Positions 22,857 through 35,533 of a stretch of 64,000 nucleotides of DNA are shown here, piece by piece. The position numbers were made by a program, and so were the translations under genes. The notes under the pieces were generated by a model. That model searched no databases and was not told the DNA's origin. It was given only the letters and a program-made list of their open reading frames with translations. Position 1 is the first letter of the stretch; every line of letters begins with the position of its first letter. The DNA comes from Trogon surrucura. Taxonomy: Eukaryota; Chordata; Aves; Trogoniformes; Trogonidae. The stretch covers positions 62,001 through 126,000 of the forward strand of contig CM036623.1 of NCBI GenBank assembly GCA_020746105.1, given 5' to 3'.

Positions 22857-25800
22857 CAGGGTGCACTTGTGCCTCTTACACCTCTTCTTCTCACTACAGA
22901 GACCATCTAGATAAAAAACAGAAGCAAGGAAGAGTTCTGTTTCTTTCCACCTGCACTAGTATTCACTCCGAGAAGTGGACTAACCAATGCTGGAGCAGCA
23001 CAACCATTTAACGGGGTTCTTTCCTTTCTGTAACACAGCAGCCATTTTTGTGACGCTGGATTTCAAACATGAAATGCAGAGGTTCTACACAATCTAAGTA
23101 AGTTGTTGTCTCAGCCAGTTCTTTCATTCCTGCAAATCTACTTTTTGATCTGGTATTCCGTTTTTACCTGGATATTGCCAGGAATAACAAAAAATAACAG
23201 GTAAGATTTCAATTTGGAAAAGAGGGCAATGGGAGTTAAAAAACACCCCGCACCCAAAAGACAACCAACCAACAAACAAACCAAACCACCGAACAAAATA
23301 AAAGCCTTGCAAATCTTCTTACATAATAAAATAGTTTTCCTGCCTCTCCTTTTTCTTTCACTGCAGGCAGTAAGGGGCAGAGTCAGGAAAAAAACCTGGA
23401 CTTCTTAAGTTCCACCTTACCTGCTGGGCTGACAGCGTATGCTCTATAGGTGCTGCAGAGAAGCCCCACGCTCCTCTTCCAGGTAACATCCAGAGTTACA
23501 GCTGGTTACACAGCAACAGACTGCCTTTCACCAGAGCAAGAAAGGAGTAAAAGGGACTGTTTTGCCAGAGCTGTGCCTGAGATACCTACACATGTCTAAA
23601 AAGCGTGTGTAATCTGCCTAAGATGTTGGGACACGGTAAGGTGTGGGAACAGAGTCTTTTTAGTTTTGCAGTATAACTGTATTTCATAGCTGTCACATCC
23701 CTGGAGTGAGATATATAAGCAAATAGCACATTTAGGTCCTCTGATGCCTCCTTTCATAATTCCCAGTTACAACTTCAGACTATAAGGGCTTCTTACGCTC
23801 ATACAAAGTCAGTTTGCTTAGCTGAGTCACTTCTTGTATCACATTGTTCCAGAGCTGCCCTGAAAGTAAAGCATGTCAGCAAACACCTCCTACAGCTTTG
23901 GGAGACAGAAGAAAAGGAAAAGCAAATGTATGAGGGCAGAGGAATTTTTCATGGGTATTTTATGGCTTTCGTTTTCTTGGCAAATTCTTCTGTAGCCATC
24001 AAATACATAAGATGCATCAAAAAAATTGTGAAAAGAGTTATAAAAAGGTTAGCTTGTCAAACAATATTTCCTCATTTGGCTTGAAAGTTTATATTTGTCC
24101 AGCAGTCAGTCTTCATCCTAATAAAATAAGCTTTTCTAAATCACTTCTGAAAAATAGTCACATATGGATTGTATTATATATGTAGGTGTTTTGAGGCCAG
24201 AAAACATATTTTTTGTTCCATGTCTGCAGCACATAGCAGAGCGGAATGCTGGTGGCTGACCGTGGCTCTAGGTGCAGAGATCATTACAAGCCCACAATCT
24301 GACTCAACATGTAGTATACACTAAAGCAGAAAGCTTTTCAGACATACCAGGACACCATACTTTTCAGAGCAGAATCCCAGACTTTTAAGGTGTTTAGGTG
24401 CTAAAAGCTAAGGATTTTATCTCAAACCCACTCATTCTATTTCCAGTGTTCTGTTTCTGAGCATTCACAAATGAAATGGGCATCTATACTGCTAGATGAA
24501 GTAGTATTGTGAAACAAACCAAAACATTAAAAATTTCATTTTCAAATATTTTGCCCTGCTAAATTTTCTCTCATTCAGCTGATGTAAATTTGCACATTAA
24601 AACGTTGACGTTCTGTCAACATAAATCTAAAATACTTTATTTTTCAATAAGTATAACTTTATCCAAAACTTTCTTCTCAGGCTGTGGGGTGGAGCCTCAG
24701 CCACATGGACATTAATTCCAAAGCTAAAGTAAGATAAAGATTTGAATTCTTTAATGAAACAGAACTTTGCTAGTCCCATTTAATTTTTGCACAGCCTCAA
24801 GCTTAATTTTCCTAGTAAATTTTATGAGAAATTTAACTCAATTCAGACTAACCTCAGCTTTTTCTGGTATTATTTTAAATGGCTTGATAGGAAGTACAAG
24901 GGCCAGATAAGGTTCGGCTACTCTATTTAAATGAGGGTTGCTTTCACACAATAATCTGTAACAGAATAAACAGTGGAGTACCTGAACAAGAACTATAGAA
25001 CTGATACATTAATAGAGCATCTTGAAACCTTATCTTACGCCTTTTCTTATCGTCTGCCTACTTAGGTTTGAAATAAAAGATGAAAGGTCTTTTTCCTTGT
25101 TGGTTTATCAGAAGGCTTTTTGTCCATTACTTTTTGGATATATCTAAAGCTCACAGGGCTAGTCCTTCTTTCCTATGACAAAACCTATTTGTCCATTCTT
25201 TCCCATGTAAAGCAAATTAGCTCCCACATGTGGGCAATCATGTAACGATGAAGCATTTCTATGTACAGACCATCCAACACACACTACAAATAATCTTACT
25301 TATGCTCCAGGTCATGAATTACATGGCTCCTTTTGCCCATCCAGAAAGGGAGACCAGCTGTGTACACCACCAGGAGGTTGACAATGCCCATAATGCGAAG
25401 ATTTCCCTCATCTCTGAGAGCACATCACACAAAACTGAACCGAGACACCTCTGCAATGCACACAGCTATTGTCACATCACATAACAACTGTGACAGACTT
25501 CATCACCTCATACCTTTGCTGAGCAGCTTCGGATCCTCCCAGGGCAGCAGCTGGCGAGTGTCTGTCAGACTGCAGTAGAACTCAGCGCTGGCTTCTAGCC
25601 TCTTTACGAGCTCAACGAGAAAAGTCATGGTTGTGCTGGTGGCACAGCATCTTCCTTAACACCTGGCTCCCTTATTTTCACAAGATTTTCACAAGCACCA
25701 ATGGAATTTTAGAGAGAGAACAACATGGCAAAACACCGCTACTTCTGTATTGATGAGAAGTTGAGGCACGCTGGTAGGTAGCTGCACAGGTGTGCACACT

Positions 25801-26722
25801 CATGTCTTCTGCTTCAAAATACATGAACAGAGTCATTTGGCATTACTCTTCTTGAATGTTACCAACAGAAAGGAAATATTTCAAGTCACTGCCATACAAA
25901 AAGCACTGAAAACATTAGAGATTTTGTCATCAATGGCTGAGTTTTCTGTACCCTTTTAGTTTTTCTTCTGTAAACTGCTGCCAGATTCATAGCCCTGTAA
26001 CCAAGCTCCTTTCTTTCCCTGGCAGAACAGCTCAAAATACCAAGTAAAGCAGTTCAGCCATGCCCTGTCTCTCCTGGACAGCTTGCCTTACTTCTGACCC
26101 GGAGGAACATGTCTAGGAATAAGAAACATTGGATTTCTAGGTATATTAGGGCCAGATTCTCAGCTGGCATAAATCAGCTACATCTCCCTGAAGTTATTAT
26201 GAGCTATTCCAATTTACTCAATAAGAGGATCTGGCCCCTGTCATTCTTTGGCTTCTCTGCAAAGGCTTTTAATAAGGCGCCAACTGTCCTGGCAGTGAGG
26301 GTATACTGAGTAGTGCTCAAAGTTAGCAGTAGCAGACAGGAGCTCAGCCCAGTAACATTTTTCTCGGCAAGAATTAAGTACAGCACTCCTTTTAAGCTTA
26401 AAACAATTCTTACTGTTCCACTAAAACAAAGAACAACTCACACAGCGAATACCAGCAAGAAATGCAAGGGGGAATTTATAAAAAACAAAAAAATAGAAAG
26501 CACAGCAAAACAATAGCGAGTTGGTGGTTGAATCCAGCCAGGTTCACAGCACACGCCATTACCACCCCATAGTACTGAAGCTCTTAATCTCAAACCTGTG
26601 CCATAATACGCATATTCCCATAGACCTATTTTATACAAAATAATTATATAAAGTTTCTCCATCAGCATTCCAGCTCCAATCAGCAGCACTGGTTAGCATC
26701 AACAGAATTCAAGTGTGGATAA

Positions 26723-26735
26723 GGGGGGGGGGGGG
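26723..26735. repeat. poly-G tract (13 G) flanked by GGATAAG / GGATAAG
   Basis: Thirteen G are bordered on each side by GGATAAG. It lies in the SCG5-GREM1 intergenic region with no gene nearby. Confidence 0.9.
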
Positions 26736-29354
26736 ATAAGGGAAGCATTTTCCTTTAAGTAGTGAGACCTTTTTAAGCCAGAAGACAGCAGAACCTCATC
26801 TTTGGTTGGGATGTGAACAGCACAGATGAGCCTTTGGAGTAGACTCAGAGAATGTTTTGTTAAAGAATGCAGCAGTAAAAGGAACTTGGAACTTCCAAGA
26901 TGGAAATTATCTGGATACCTGATGTTAAAAGAACAATGAAGAGAACGACGTCTTTCCCCTACATTCCTCAGCCACAAAAAATAAAAGTAGACATAAATGT
27001 GGCTTCTTTTTTTTGCCGAGCCTTTTTTTTCCTACGTTTTTATTATTTTTGCTATTATTATTTCTAACTTCCTTCAGCCCAAGGAAGGAGATACAGCTAT
27101 GATTATTTACCTTGTTGGTACCCAACTGCTTTATTTTTCTGAACAAGAAGCCAGACTCTTGCAGGAATAATTCTATTTTGCAATGATCAGAGAAATCTGA
27201 AAAATTGTCTTGCTGGGCCCAAGATGCTAGTGCCTAGTTGAAACATTCTGGATTAAACTAAGTGAAAGAAAACAGATGGGGAACTACAGCACAGAGCATT
27301 CAGCCACAAAAAAAATGGAGAGAGGTCTTGAGGAGGGAACACATCTTCCACACCTGGAGATGCTTCCTAAAGGGCCTCTTAGTTGGATTTAAGTCAGTCT
27401 GAGATCTACTCCAGATCAGCCACCCTGGCTAGATGCTTGACTGCAGAGAGGCGTTAAGCGGAGACAACTGCTCTGCAACAGATGCCCCGAAGTATCATCA
27501 TCAAGGACAGTCAATGCCAGAGTAGGAGGCAAACTCCATCCCAGAAAAACACAGCAGAGAGGCAGCTTGCCTACAGGCCAGCAACAACACCTGGAAGAGC
27601 ATGTGGTGCCAGTGTCTGGAAGGGCAAGCAGTGCCAGGGCTAGCAGGAGCTCAGAGAAACCACAGAAAACACTTCCTCCAGCACCAAATGTCTGAACCCT
27701 GACCCTGGGAAAAAAGGTAGGCGCCCACTGCCCAGCCCAGCTCTAGGGAGGGACAGGGAACACAAGAGAGGTGAATCGACTCCTTCCCTACACACTAGTA
27801 CAACTACTTAACAGAAGAAAAAGGAGCATAAAGCCTGTCAACACACTGAGAGGTGGGAATTGCAACTTTCTCTCTGGATTCACAAAGCAAGGACCCCAGT
27901 TAATTAAAAACATCTATTGATTTTAATAGCAGTTTTTAAGTAAAACAACAAAAAATCCTAAGAGTTCCCTAGACCTCTCCTTCCATCCATCTAGATGTCA
28001 TCTGCTGTGATTCTTTGCCAGTAATCCTTCCCCCCCACCTCATTGTATTTGAATTTCAATGGCCACTGCACACCAACACATTTTCTCTCTCATGCTGCCA
28101 CCTACCACTGCACTACAGTTGCTTGCCCTGTTGCTTCTGTAGCATTTCTACATGCTGTGGGTCAAGAAACTGAAGTGATTGTTTTGTAAACAATTTACTG
28201 CTAAACGTGTGTGTGAATTAGAGTAACGGGCCTAATCTACTATGCTGTTGAGCACCTACCGATGTAACTAGCATTAAGTGGAGCTATATTTTGGCCTTAG
28301 CATAGAACAAACTGGTGCTAAGTACTCTGGAAAGTCAGAAACCTGGCCTCTTGCCTAGACACAGCATCCCTAATGTAACAGATCCTTTCATTTTAATTCG
28401 TCTTCCCCATCTGCAAACCCAGCGATGATAAAAAATCTGTATCTGCCAGGCGAGGTTCAAGCATCTCCGAGGCTCAAGGTGGGTGCTGACTACCAGGGCT
28501 GGGTCACTGAGGTGCAGGGCTGGTTCGGTTCATAAGCGATAATTCGTGCAGGACCGTGAGGAGAAAACCAAACGGTCCGCACAGCCCGGTTCTGTCGCAG
28601 GGCGCTTCTCTTTTCGTCTGCTTCGTGCTGGGTGATGCCCACCGCTGGAAGCGGCAGCTGACAAACATCTCACTTTAATCAACAAGCCCAAAGGTCAACC
28701 CGTATTTTAGAGGCTGCTCCTGCTCGTAAGGGCTCCCGGTAGCGTTGCAGCCCGCCATACTAAAAAGCCCGCTGAGAGACGAGCGCCCGTGCTGGAGCGC
28801 CTGGAGGCCGGGTGGTACCGGGGAGCGGGGGGGTGCGGGCTGCCTCCGTGCGGCTGCGAGGTCCCCCCGGGCTCTGCCCCTCGATGCCTCCCCCTCAATC
28901 TAGGGGTGAGCTTCGAGCAGCCGCAGCGCGGAGACGCGCCCCGCTCTTACGGCTGCGAAGAGCTCAGTGGGCAAAGATGCTCAGCCCCTCCTCACCCCAG
29001 TTTTTGCCCAGCTCCGAGCGACCCCCGGGGTCCCGTGGGATCTGGCCGGGGTATCGCGGCCTCCTTGCCTGGGGATTCCGGCGCGGCAGCCTGCGGGGCG
29101 GGCGTGGAGCAGAGGGGAGCGCTGGACTCCCCCCGCCGGCGCCCCGACAGGCGAGCGGCTCCGGGCTTAGCCCAGGCGGGACTCGCCGCTCCTTCGCGGG
29201 ATGCCTGAGGAGTCCGCAGCTCTCTGTGAGACGCAGCGACGGGAGGGGAAAGAGCCACCCGAGGTGTCCCGCCTCTTGCGGGCCAAAAAAAAAAAAAGTA
29301 AAAAATCTAGATGACAAAAAGCGCGGTTTCTCTTTTGGGGGGTGGGGGGGTTGG

Positions 29355-29387
<33 letters not shown>

Positions 29388-29631
29388 CAAAGCTCCTTAG
29401 CTCCTGGCATAGAAGGCAAGGCTTAGCGACGCCAATTTGTGACGGAAAGGCGGCTGCCTCCCTATCTCCCGGCCGAAGCGGGCCAGTGAGGGGTCCCCCC
29501 GGCGGCTCCGCTGCCCGGACCGGTCTCCCGGTCGGCTCTCGGGCAGGGAAGAGCCGCAGCACCCCGCCCCGCGGCCCCGGGCAGCGCGCACGGAAGGGCA
29601 GCGGAGGCGGAGGGAGGGGATTTAACTCTTC

Positions 29632-29911
29632 TTAAATGTCATACTTTAATGGGGATGGAAAATGTGAATTTTCTGTGCATTCCAGGAACAATTCCTTGGG
29701 GTGGTGACCTTTAGCACCGATTCTCTTAAGAGAGGAAAGTAGTCGAGTGTTTATCTGGATGACTGAAAGCTTTCCCTGGTGGAAGTTTATGGAAGTGTTA
29801 AAGGGGGCGGATAACACGGGCTTTGGAGGCGCTTGTCCAATGATCTGGAGGGGCTTGGAGAGCAGATCTCAGCTGGCAGACATTTAAATGGGAGACAGCT
29901 CGGCGCTGCTG
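29632..29911 (+). promoter_or_regulatory. GREM1: GREM1 proximal promoter (inferred)
   Basis: An AT-richer pocket of about 250 bases sits in the CpG island directly upstream of the inferred leader exon. It carries a CCAAT motif (GTCCAATGATC, about 29834-29844), a GATA-like GGCGGATAAC (about 29807-29816) and a TATA-like TTTAAAT at 29883-29889. A start of transcription about 25-35 bases downstream (near 29912) would follow from that TATA-like box. These assignments rest on motif and position only. Confidence 0.55.
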
Positions 29912-30087
29912 CAATTTGTAGGCAGGATCCGAGACTCTCTCTCTCTATGGACTCCCGGACAGCTCCGGGCTCCCACGCCACCCGCTCCGCCGAGTGACTC
30001 GCTGGGCAGAGCCCCGCAGAGCCCCAGGACCCGCCGAGGAGCCGCAGCCGAGCCGGGCCCCGCCGCGGAGCCGCCGCCGCCGCGCAG
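29912..30087 (+). other. GREM1: GREM1 exon 1 (5' leader exon)
   Basis: The 3' limit is a strong donor, GCGCAG|GTGAGA, with GT at 30088. The 5' limit is inferred from the TATA-like element at 29883 and is uncertain. In other vertebrates GREM1 has a leader exon and a single coding exon, and the acceptor at 36849 fits that plan. The splice would place ..CGCAGG directly before ATG, giving the main start an A at -3 and G at +4, a good initiation context created by splicing. The exon contains a (CT)n run, a 16-codon upstream frame at 29947-29997, and a second frame discussed in the findings. Confidence 0.65.
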
Positions 30088-33000
30088 GTGAGAGCCGGGA
30101 CGCGCCGCGCCACGGAGGGCAAACTCGTCCGACAGCTGCAGAGTTCGGCCAGTTCTCTGTGGAGGCAAAATTTTATCTCTCTATCCTACCTTCGGGGAGG
30201 GGGAAGGGGAGGAGCCGTTCGTCGGTGTCCAGCAAAACTCCGCGGCACCTCGGTTTTGCAAAGGGTGACAGGCGGGAGCGAGGCTGACACCGACATTTCC
30301 GCTGCAGCGCTGGGGTTAGGGCGCCGGCACATCGCCTCTCTGCCCCTGACGAGCGCAGGGATTGTAAAAACCCCGTTAGCTCTGCCTCTCATCTCCGCCT
30401 ACAGCATCACTCCCGACAAATTGGATTCGGCGCCCACCCGACACACGGCGAAATCCCGGCCCGGCCTCTGCGCGGAGCGGGGCGGGGGCAGATCCCCAGG
30501 TGCCGTCACCGTCCCCTCCCGTCCCGTCCCGTCCCGCCGACCTGCCCTCAGCGAGACCCCTCAGCCCCCGGTTCTGCCCCTGTCCGCCTTTGCAAACCTC
30601 TGCTCCTCCCCAGAGCCTGCGCCTGGGCCTCCAAGAGCTCCCTGAGGCGGGGCACGGACCGCCTGGGGCACTCGGCCTGTGCCGGCGGCGTCGGGACCGC
30701 GGAGCGGAGGGTTTGCACCGGCTGCGCGTCCTCAGCCGCCGTCGGGCGGGACCGGCTGCGCTCGGCGCCTCTCCGCCTTCCCCTCCGCCGCCTCCTCGCC
30801 CTGCCCTCCCACCTGATTCGGAGCCAGCGGCGTTTTGCCGCCCCGACGGCTCCGGGCACCCATACGACGCCGCTCCCCTTCCCCGCACTGACGGGCCCCG
30901 GGTTCGGCTCGGCCTGGCGAGAGCCCTCCCTCCCCGCGGAGCTGCTGGCGCTGGGCTTTTCCCTCCGGGAAGACGCATGTTTAGCTCGCCCCGTCCGTTT
31001 TAAGGCGATCCCCCGGGGGCTCGGGAATCACTCCCGGAGAGCTCATTCTCTGATGGGCAAGCCTAGACGGCGGCCGTCCCCCCGGTGGAAGACCCAGGTG
31101 GTGTCTCCAGCCGCCGCCGGGAGGGTTTGAGTCCTCGGGGGAGCCGGGCCACGCCGCTCCCGGCCAAACCAAGCCAAAGCGGCGGCCTCTCTGCCCCGAC
31201 GGCTGCCAGCGATCCCTGCGGCGCAGCCAGGCTGCGCTCCGCCACGACCCCGGCTTACCTGGGCGGGTTGGGTGGGTGTGGCGGCACCGTCCCGTCACCG
31301 ACGGGTCCGTCCTGTCGGGTGCGGGACCGCGGCGGCGGCGGCGGGCCGGGGAGGTGCGCGGTTCCCGCATCCCAGCCGGCCCGGAAGGTGCGCGGTTCCC
31401 GTATCCCGGCGAGCTGCGCTGTCCTACCCCGTCCCGCTGTTCTGAGCCGTAGCATCCCTCCCGGCCGTCAGTTGCGGTCCTCTCGCTCCTGGTGTCCCGC
31501 TTGTGGCTCCTCTCGGTGAAAGCACGGCGAGCGAACCCCGTTTCGCACATCGGGGCTGAGATTCAATGCTGGGGAAATCTATTTTTGCATGGACAAGGGC
31601 TCCGAAAAACCACCGTAGGTTTGGCTCGCCCCGTCTGTTGAAACGACGCCGGATTTAATTACTCGTTTTGCGAGATAGCGGGGACTCCCCGTGTAGCGGC
31701 TGCCTCTGAGCCAAGCCCGGTGATTCCTGAGAAGGGAACCTTCTCCTGCCCCCGCTCCTCAGGCACCCAGCAGGCCTGGGAGTAAGCAGCTGGCATGCGG
31801 TGAAGGCTGTGGGTGATAAGGCACTCCGATACCCGTAGGTTTCTACTCCAGTCTAGGCTCCAGTCCCAAGCTGTGCTAAAGCATTTGTTTTTTTTTTTTT
31901 CCTCTCGGCGATGTCACCCAGAGACGCATAACTTCTCCTGAAGACTTTCTCCTTTTCAGTATGCTTGGCTGTGTGCAGGAGTCAAACTGTTCTGGTGGCT
32001 CCGTGAGCAAATCTGTCTGAAGGGAGTTTCACTCTGGGGAGTGGAGCTGTCAGGCTGTGAGGGTGTCCTCAGACAAGACTAATTCGAGTTTGGTACCAGC
32101 CATGCCCACCATGATGTTCAAGTTCCATCTAGTCCCGTAGGATGCCCTACAGACCAATGCTTTCATAACAGGGGAATTCTCAAAGTTTCAAAATTCTTTT
32201 TTCTTTCATTGCTGCCTATGCTCATAATATGCCTTAAAAAAAAAAGCCATCTCCGTGACTCTTCAGAAGAAATTATCTGAAATGTAAATGTATCCAAATT
32301 CTACCAAACAGAGATATTATTTTTTCTGTCTTGATCTCAGGAAAAAAAAAAAAAAAAGGTTCTCTGGGAATTGCTACTGCTATGCCTTTTTGCATATTTA
32401 AAAATACAGATCTATGAACTATGAAAACATTACATAACGCTATTTCTGTAATTCATATATAATAAGCCAGGCATAAAATTATTCTGATCCTTTGGGACAA
32501 AAACCACTTTGATTTTCTCATTAGTCAAAGAGTTGTTTTGCCTCTTTCTTTGGCTGGTATTTGAAGCCCACCAAATACATTTATACTTTTTTAGGTCTTC
32601 GTCAGATTCTTTTAAATGTTTTCTGTGAAGCACATGAGACCACGGCTCATCATAATATTTTTCCCAGTAAATATGGTTCACAGATGAAATTATAGGCCTG
32701 CTGAGATCTGTGAGAATTTTGCTGTATATTTCAACAGAACCAGGATTCCATCCAGTTCTTTTAAACAAGTTGTTTTGTGCTAAAAGTTTCAGTAATAACT
32801 TTCTGACTCTGCCTGGGAAGTCATATGCAAATTCTGTTAATGAACTGACATGCGGAGATTCTTAATTTATAGCAGAAAATACATAAATGAAAAAATAACG
32901 GCTTAATTGCATGAAGTAATAAACCTGAAAGCATTTACACTTCTCTATGAAGGATTCCTAGTATTAATTCATGGAACTCCTAGTCTGTTTTAGATGATGA

Positions 33001-35509
33001 GGTCCCAGGCTCTAGATAAACGACACACGAGGTGATACGAATGTTGGGGCCCAATTCTGCTCCTGTTTGAAGTCAGCAATAAAATTTCCCTTGGCTTTAG
33101 GATTAAGAGCTTACAGATGATGAAAAGTAGAATTCACCTTAGCAGTGAAATATGGAAAAAATAGATTTTTTTCAAGTATTTTGTTGCTTTTTTTTTTAAA
33201 AAAAAAAAGAATTCTAACGGATCTCTCTCAGTCTGAACAAAGTAAGTGAGAACTGACTGTTTTGGTTATAGTAATCTGTTTTTTCAAAGGATTCTCAAAA
33301 GGGTTTCTGGTTATATTAGTGCGGCAGCTGGTATTAAGTACTGAAAATTTTACAGAAATTTGGAATATAAGCTTTTACAGCCTGATCCCTCACAGCTCAC
33401 AGCTCCTACCCCAGCTCCAGAGATACTACCTCCGCAGAGTTATGGCCATGCTAAGGAAAAAATATTTACTTCGGGAGAGATTTCTTTTTGGTAAACTTTT
33501 GGGTAGGGTAACACTGATTTAGCTGCTTGTACTCTTCCATGTTCTATTTTTTTGCAGTAATAAAAAAAAGAGTGTTAAGGAAAAATTCACAAACACTAAT
33601 CCATAGATGGATAAGCCACACTGGTTCCTAGCGTAAGGGAATAGAGGTGTTGTCTTCCCTCAGCAGCAGATGCATTGCCTTGGGACCAGAGGTGGTGCAG
33701 AATGCCTGCACTGCATTCTGGCTGCTTTCCATACTGAGACATACCTCCTCATTTGCATGTTTTAAAAATAATTATTTTTTTTTGGTAATAAACGTTTAAG
33801 AAGTCGCTATTAAAAGAAGGTCCTGCTTGAGCTGCTGTGGGGGTCTTGAAGTTCATAGAGCCACTTATGTGGGTATATGTTTAAACAGTATTTATCGCTA
33901 AATTATTGCATTACTTTTACTTTTAGATGTGTGTTTTGGAAGTAACCATAACAAATGTTTTTGCTGAGTTGCTAATTTTAATTTGAATTACAATTTCTTT
34001 TATGAGCATGTTATATAGCTTCTGCCTCTAAGCCTGGAAACCAACTCTGTGCAAAATTACCTTTCCCTCTTCAGCTTAGGATCACAATGAAATGCATGCT
34101 TGCATTTCCTTAGGAATGAGCACATGCTTAATAAAGATGCCTGGATCTGGGATACAGATCTTACAACAGTAAATATTACCATCGAATTTTCCTCCAATTT
34201 CCATCTCAAAGTACACCTCATTTTCACACAACTAGACCTTGCCATGTCATCAATTGCACATTTACAGACAAAAAAAAAGTGAAGCTATGTGGAGGTCATC
34301 AGTTTTAGAAATAGAAGTAGTCCAGGAGTATGCATGTTGGTGGAACTTCAACTCAGTTATGGAACACTAAAACAAACACCTGAAGTTTCCAGGCACTGCT
34401 TATAAACTAGCAATTTATTTTCAATTGCATGTGATGACTTTTTTTTTTTTTTTTCTTCTAAGGCTCTGGCACCATGTTGAGTAAATAAAGTCCATATTAA
34501 AATACTGTCTAAATACAGCATGGGTATACAGTCACCAGAGAAATAGGAATAGTTTTGGAAGGAGTCATTCTGGTCTCTTGAAGACATAAGCAGTGGTTTA
34601 TAACTCTTAAAAGATATATTTTAAAGACAAAATTAAATTTAAGAAGAAATGTGTTTAAATAACATTCAGGTTGTAATAGAAAAGGGGAAAAAACAGCAAA
34701 TGTGAAGTCCAAGCTGACAGTTGAAATTATGCGGCATTAGTCTTCAATTAGAATTCCCAACTTTTTTTTCCTTTGCCAGAGCCTTAAGGTTATTAAAATG
34801 GCATGTTCTGTGCCACACTTCACTTAGATATTAAAAGCAGCCTTCCCAAGTTGTCGGTTGGAGTCAGCAATAATGTCATTCTTACGGCTCTCACTTGAAG
34901 CCTGAAGCTTCCGCCAAACGTAGGACATACTAACATAAATGTACATAAACATAAATGAATAAAACAAATGCCTATATTTATCATATGTATAATTCTAGGT
35001 GCTCTAACAATCTGTGGAGAAACACTTAAAATATTAGATCCACAAGCAAATCCGTCAATACAATGGGACCGCCTGTGATCCTTTTCCACTCCAGTAATTC
35101 CTTTCCCAGTCCACTTGGTGAGAAACGCTTTTTGAACAGCGTAATACAACATTTCTTTTCTCCGTGTGACTGGAAAGACCTAGTAACTGTGAAAGTAACA
35201 GTTATCTTTTATAGCGAATGGTACTCTGGAGCCTCTGCTGAGTCTCTAGCTGGCCCTTACAGCGCTGGCATTTGGCTGCTTTCCTGCCTAGTTGTGTGGT
35301 CTCAGGCAGAGCGGATAAAGCCATCCAGGACGGTGTCCTTGGTTTCACACGTTTCTTGGCTAGTAACACAAGCAGGGCTCTTCAGTTCAAAGGCTAATTT
35401 GTCCCTTGTTGACAAAATGAGTCAAATAAGGGATACTCCAAGCAGGTAGAAGACACCAACTACCTTAGGTGGTTTTTTTGTTTGTTTGTTTTTTTTGTTT
35501 GTTCAGTCC

Positions 35510-35533
35510 TTTTTTTTTTTTTTTTTTTTTTTT
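35510..35533. repeat. poly-T tract in GREM1 intron
   Basis: A run of about 24 T, preceded by TTTG repeats from about 35472. Confidence 0.9.

Larger units (their letters stand above)
9821..28400. other. SCG5-GREM1 intergenic region
   Basis: About 18.6 kb without a supportable gene. Recognisable contents are the retroelement cluster at 12.7-17.6 kb (listed separately), alternating GT/TA repeats near 12369-12415, and two 13-base G runs near 22844-22856 and 26723-26735. The rest is AT-rich single-copy DNA in which only short chance frames occur. In humans the corresponding interval contains sequences whose duplication drives ectopic GREM1 expression in hereditary mixed polyposis, so enhancers are plausible here, but none can be proven from sequence alone. 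Confidence 0.7.
28400..31560. promoter_or_regulatory. GREM1: CpG island over the GREM1 promoter, exon 1 and first intron
   Basis: Base composition changes abruptly here from AT-rich to GC-rich with dense CpG, the only large island in the window. It includes GC-box-like sequences, (CGG)n and (CCCGT)n runs, and an embedded AT-richer pocket at about 29632-29890. Many long frames on both strands are a by-product of high GC and do not look like proteins. The island spans the inferred transcription start and continues about 1.5 kb into the intron, typical of a developmental-gene promoter. Confidence 0.9.

Noticed and set aside
28789..31550. Many long open frames on both strands of the CpG island (up to 204 codons)
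   Set aside because: High GC lowers stop frequency in all frames. The products are Pro/Arg/Ala-rich, overlap each other on both strands, and resemble no known protein. Only the exon-1 frame at 29888 is kept as a finding, because of its junction with the GREM1 start.
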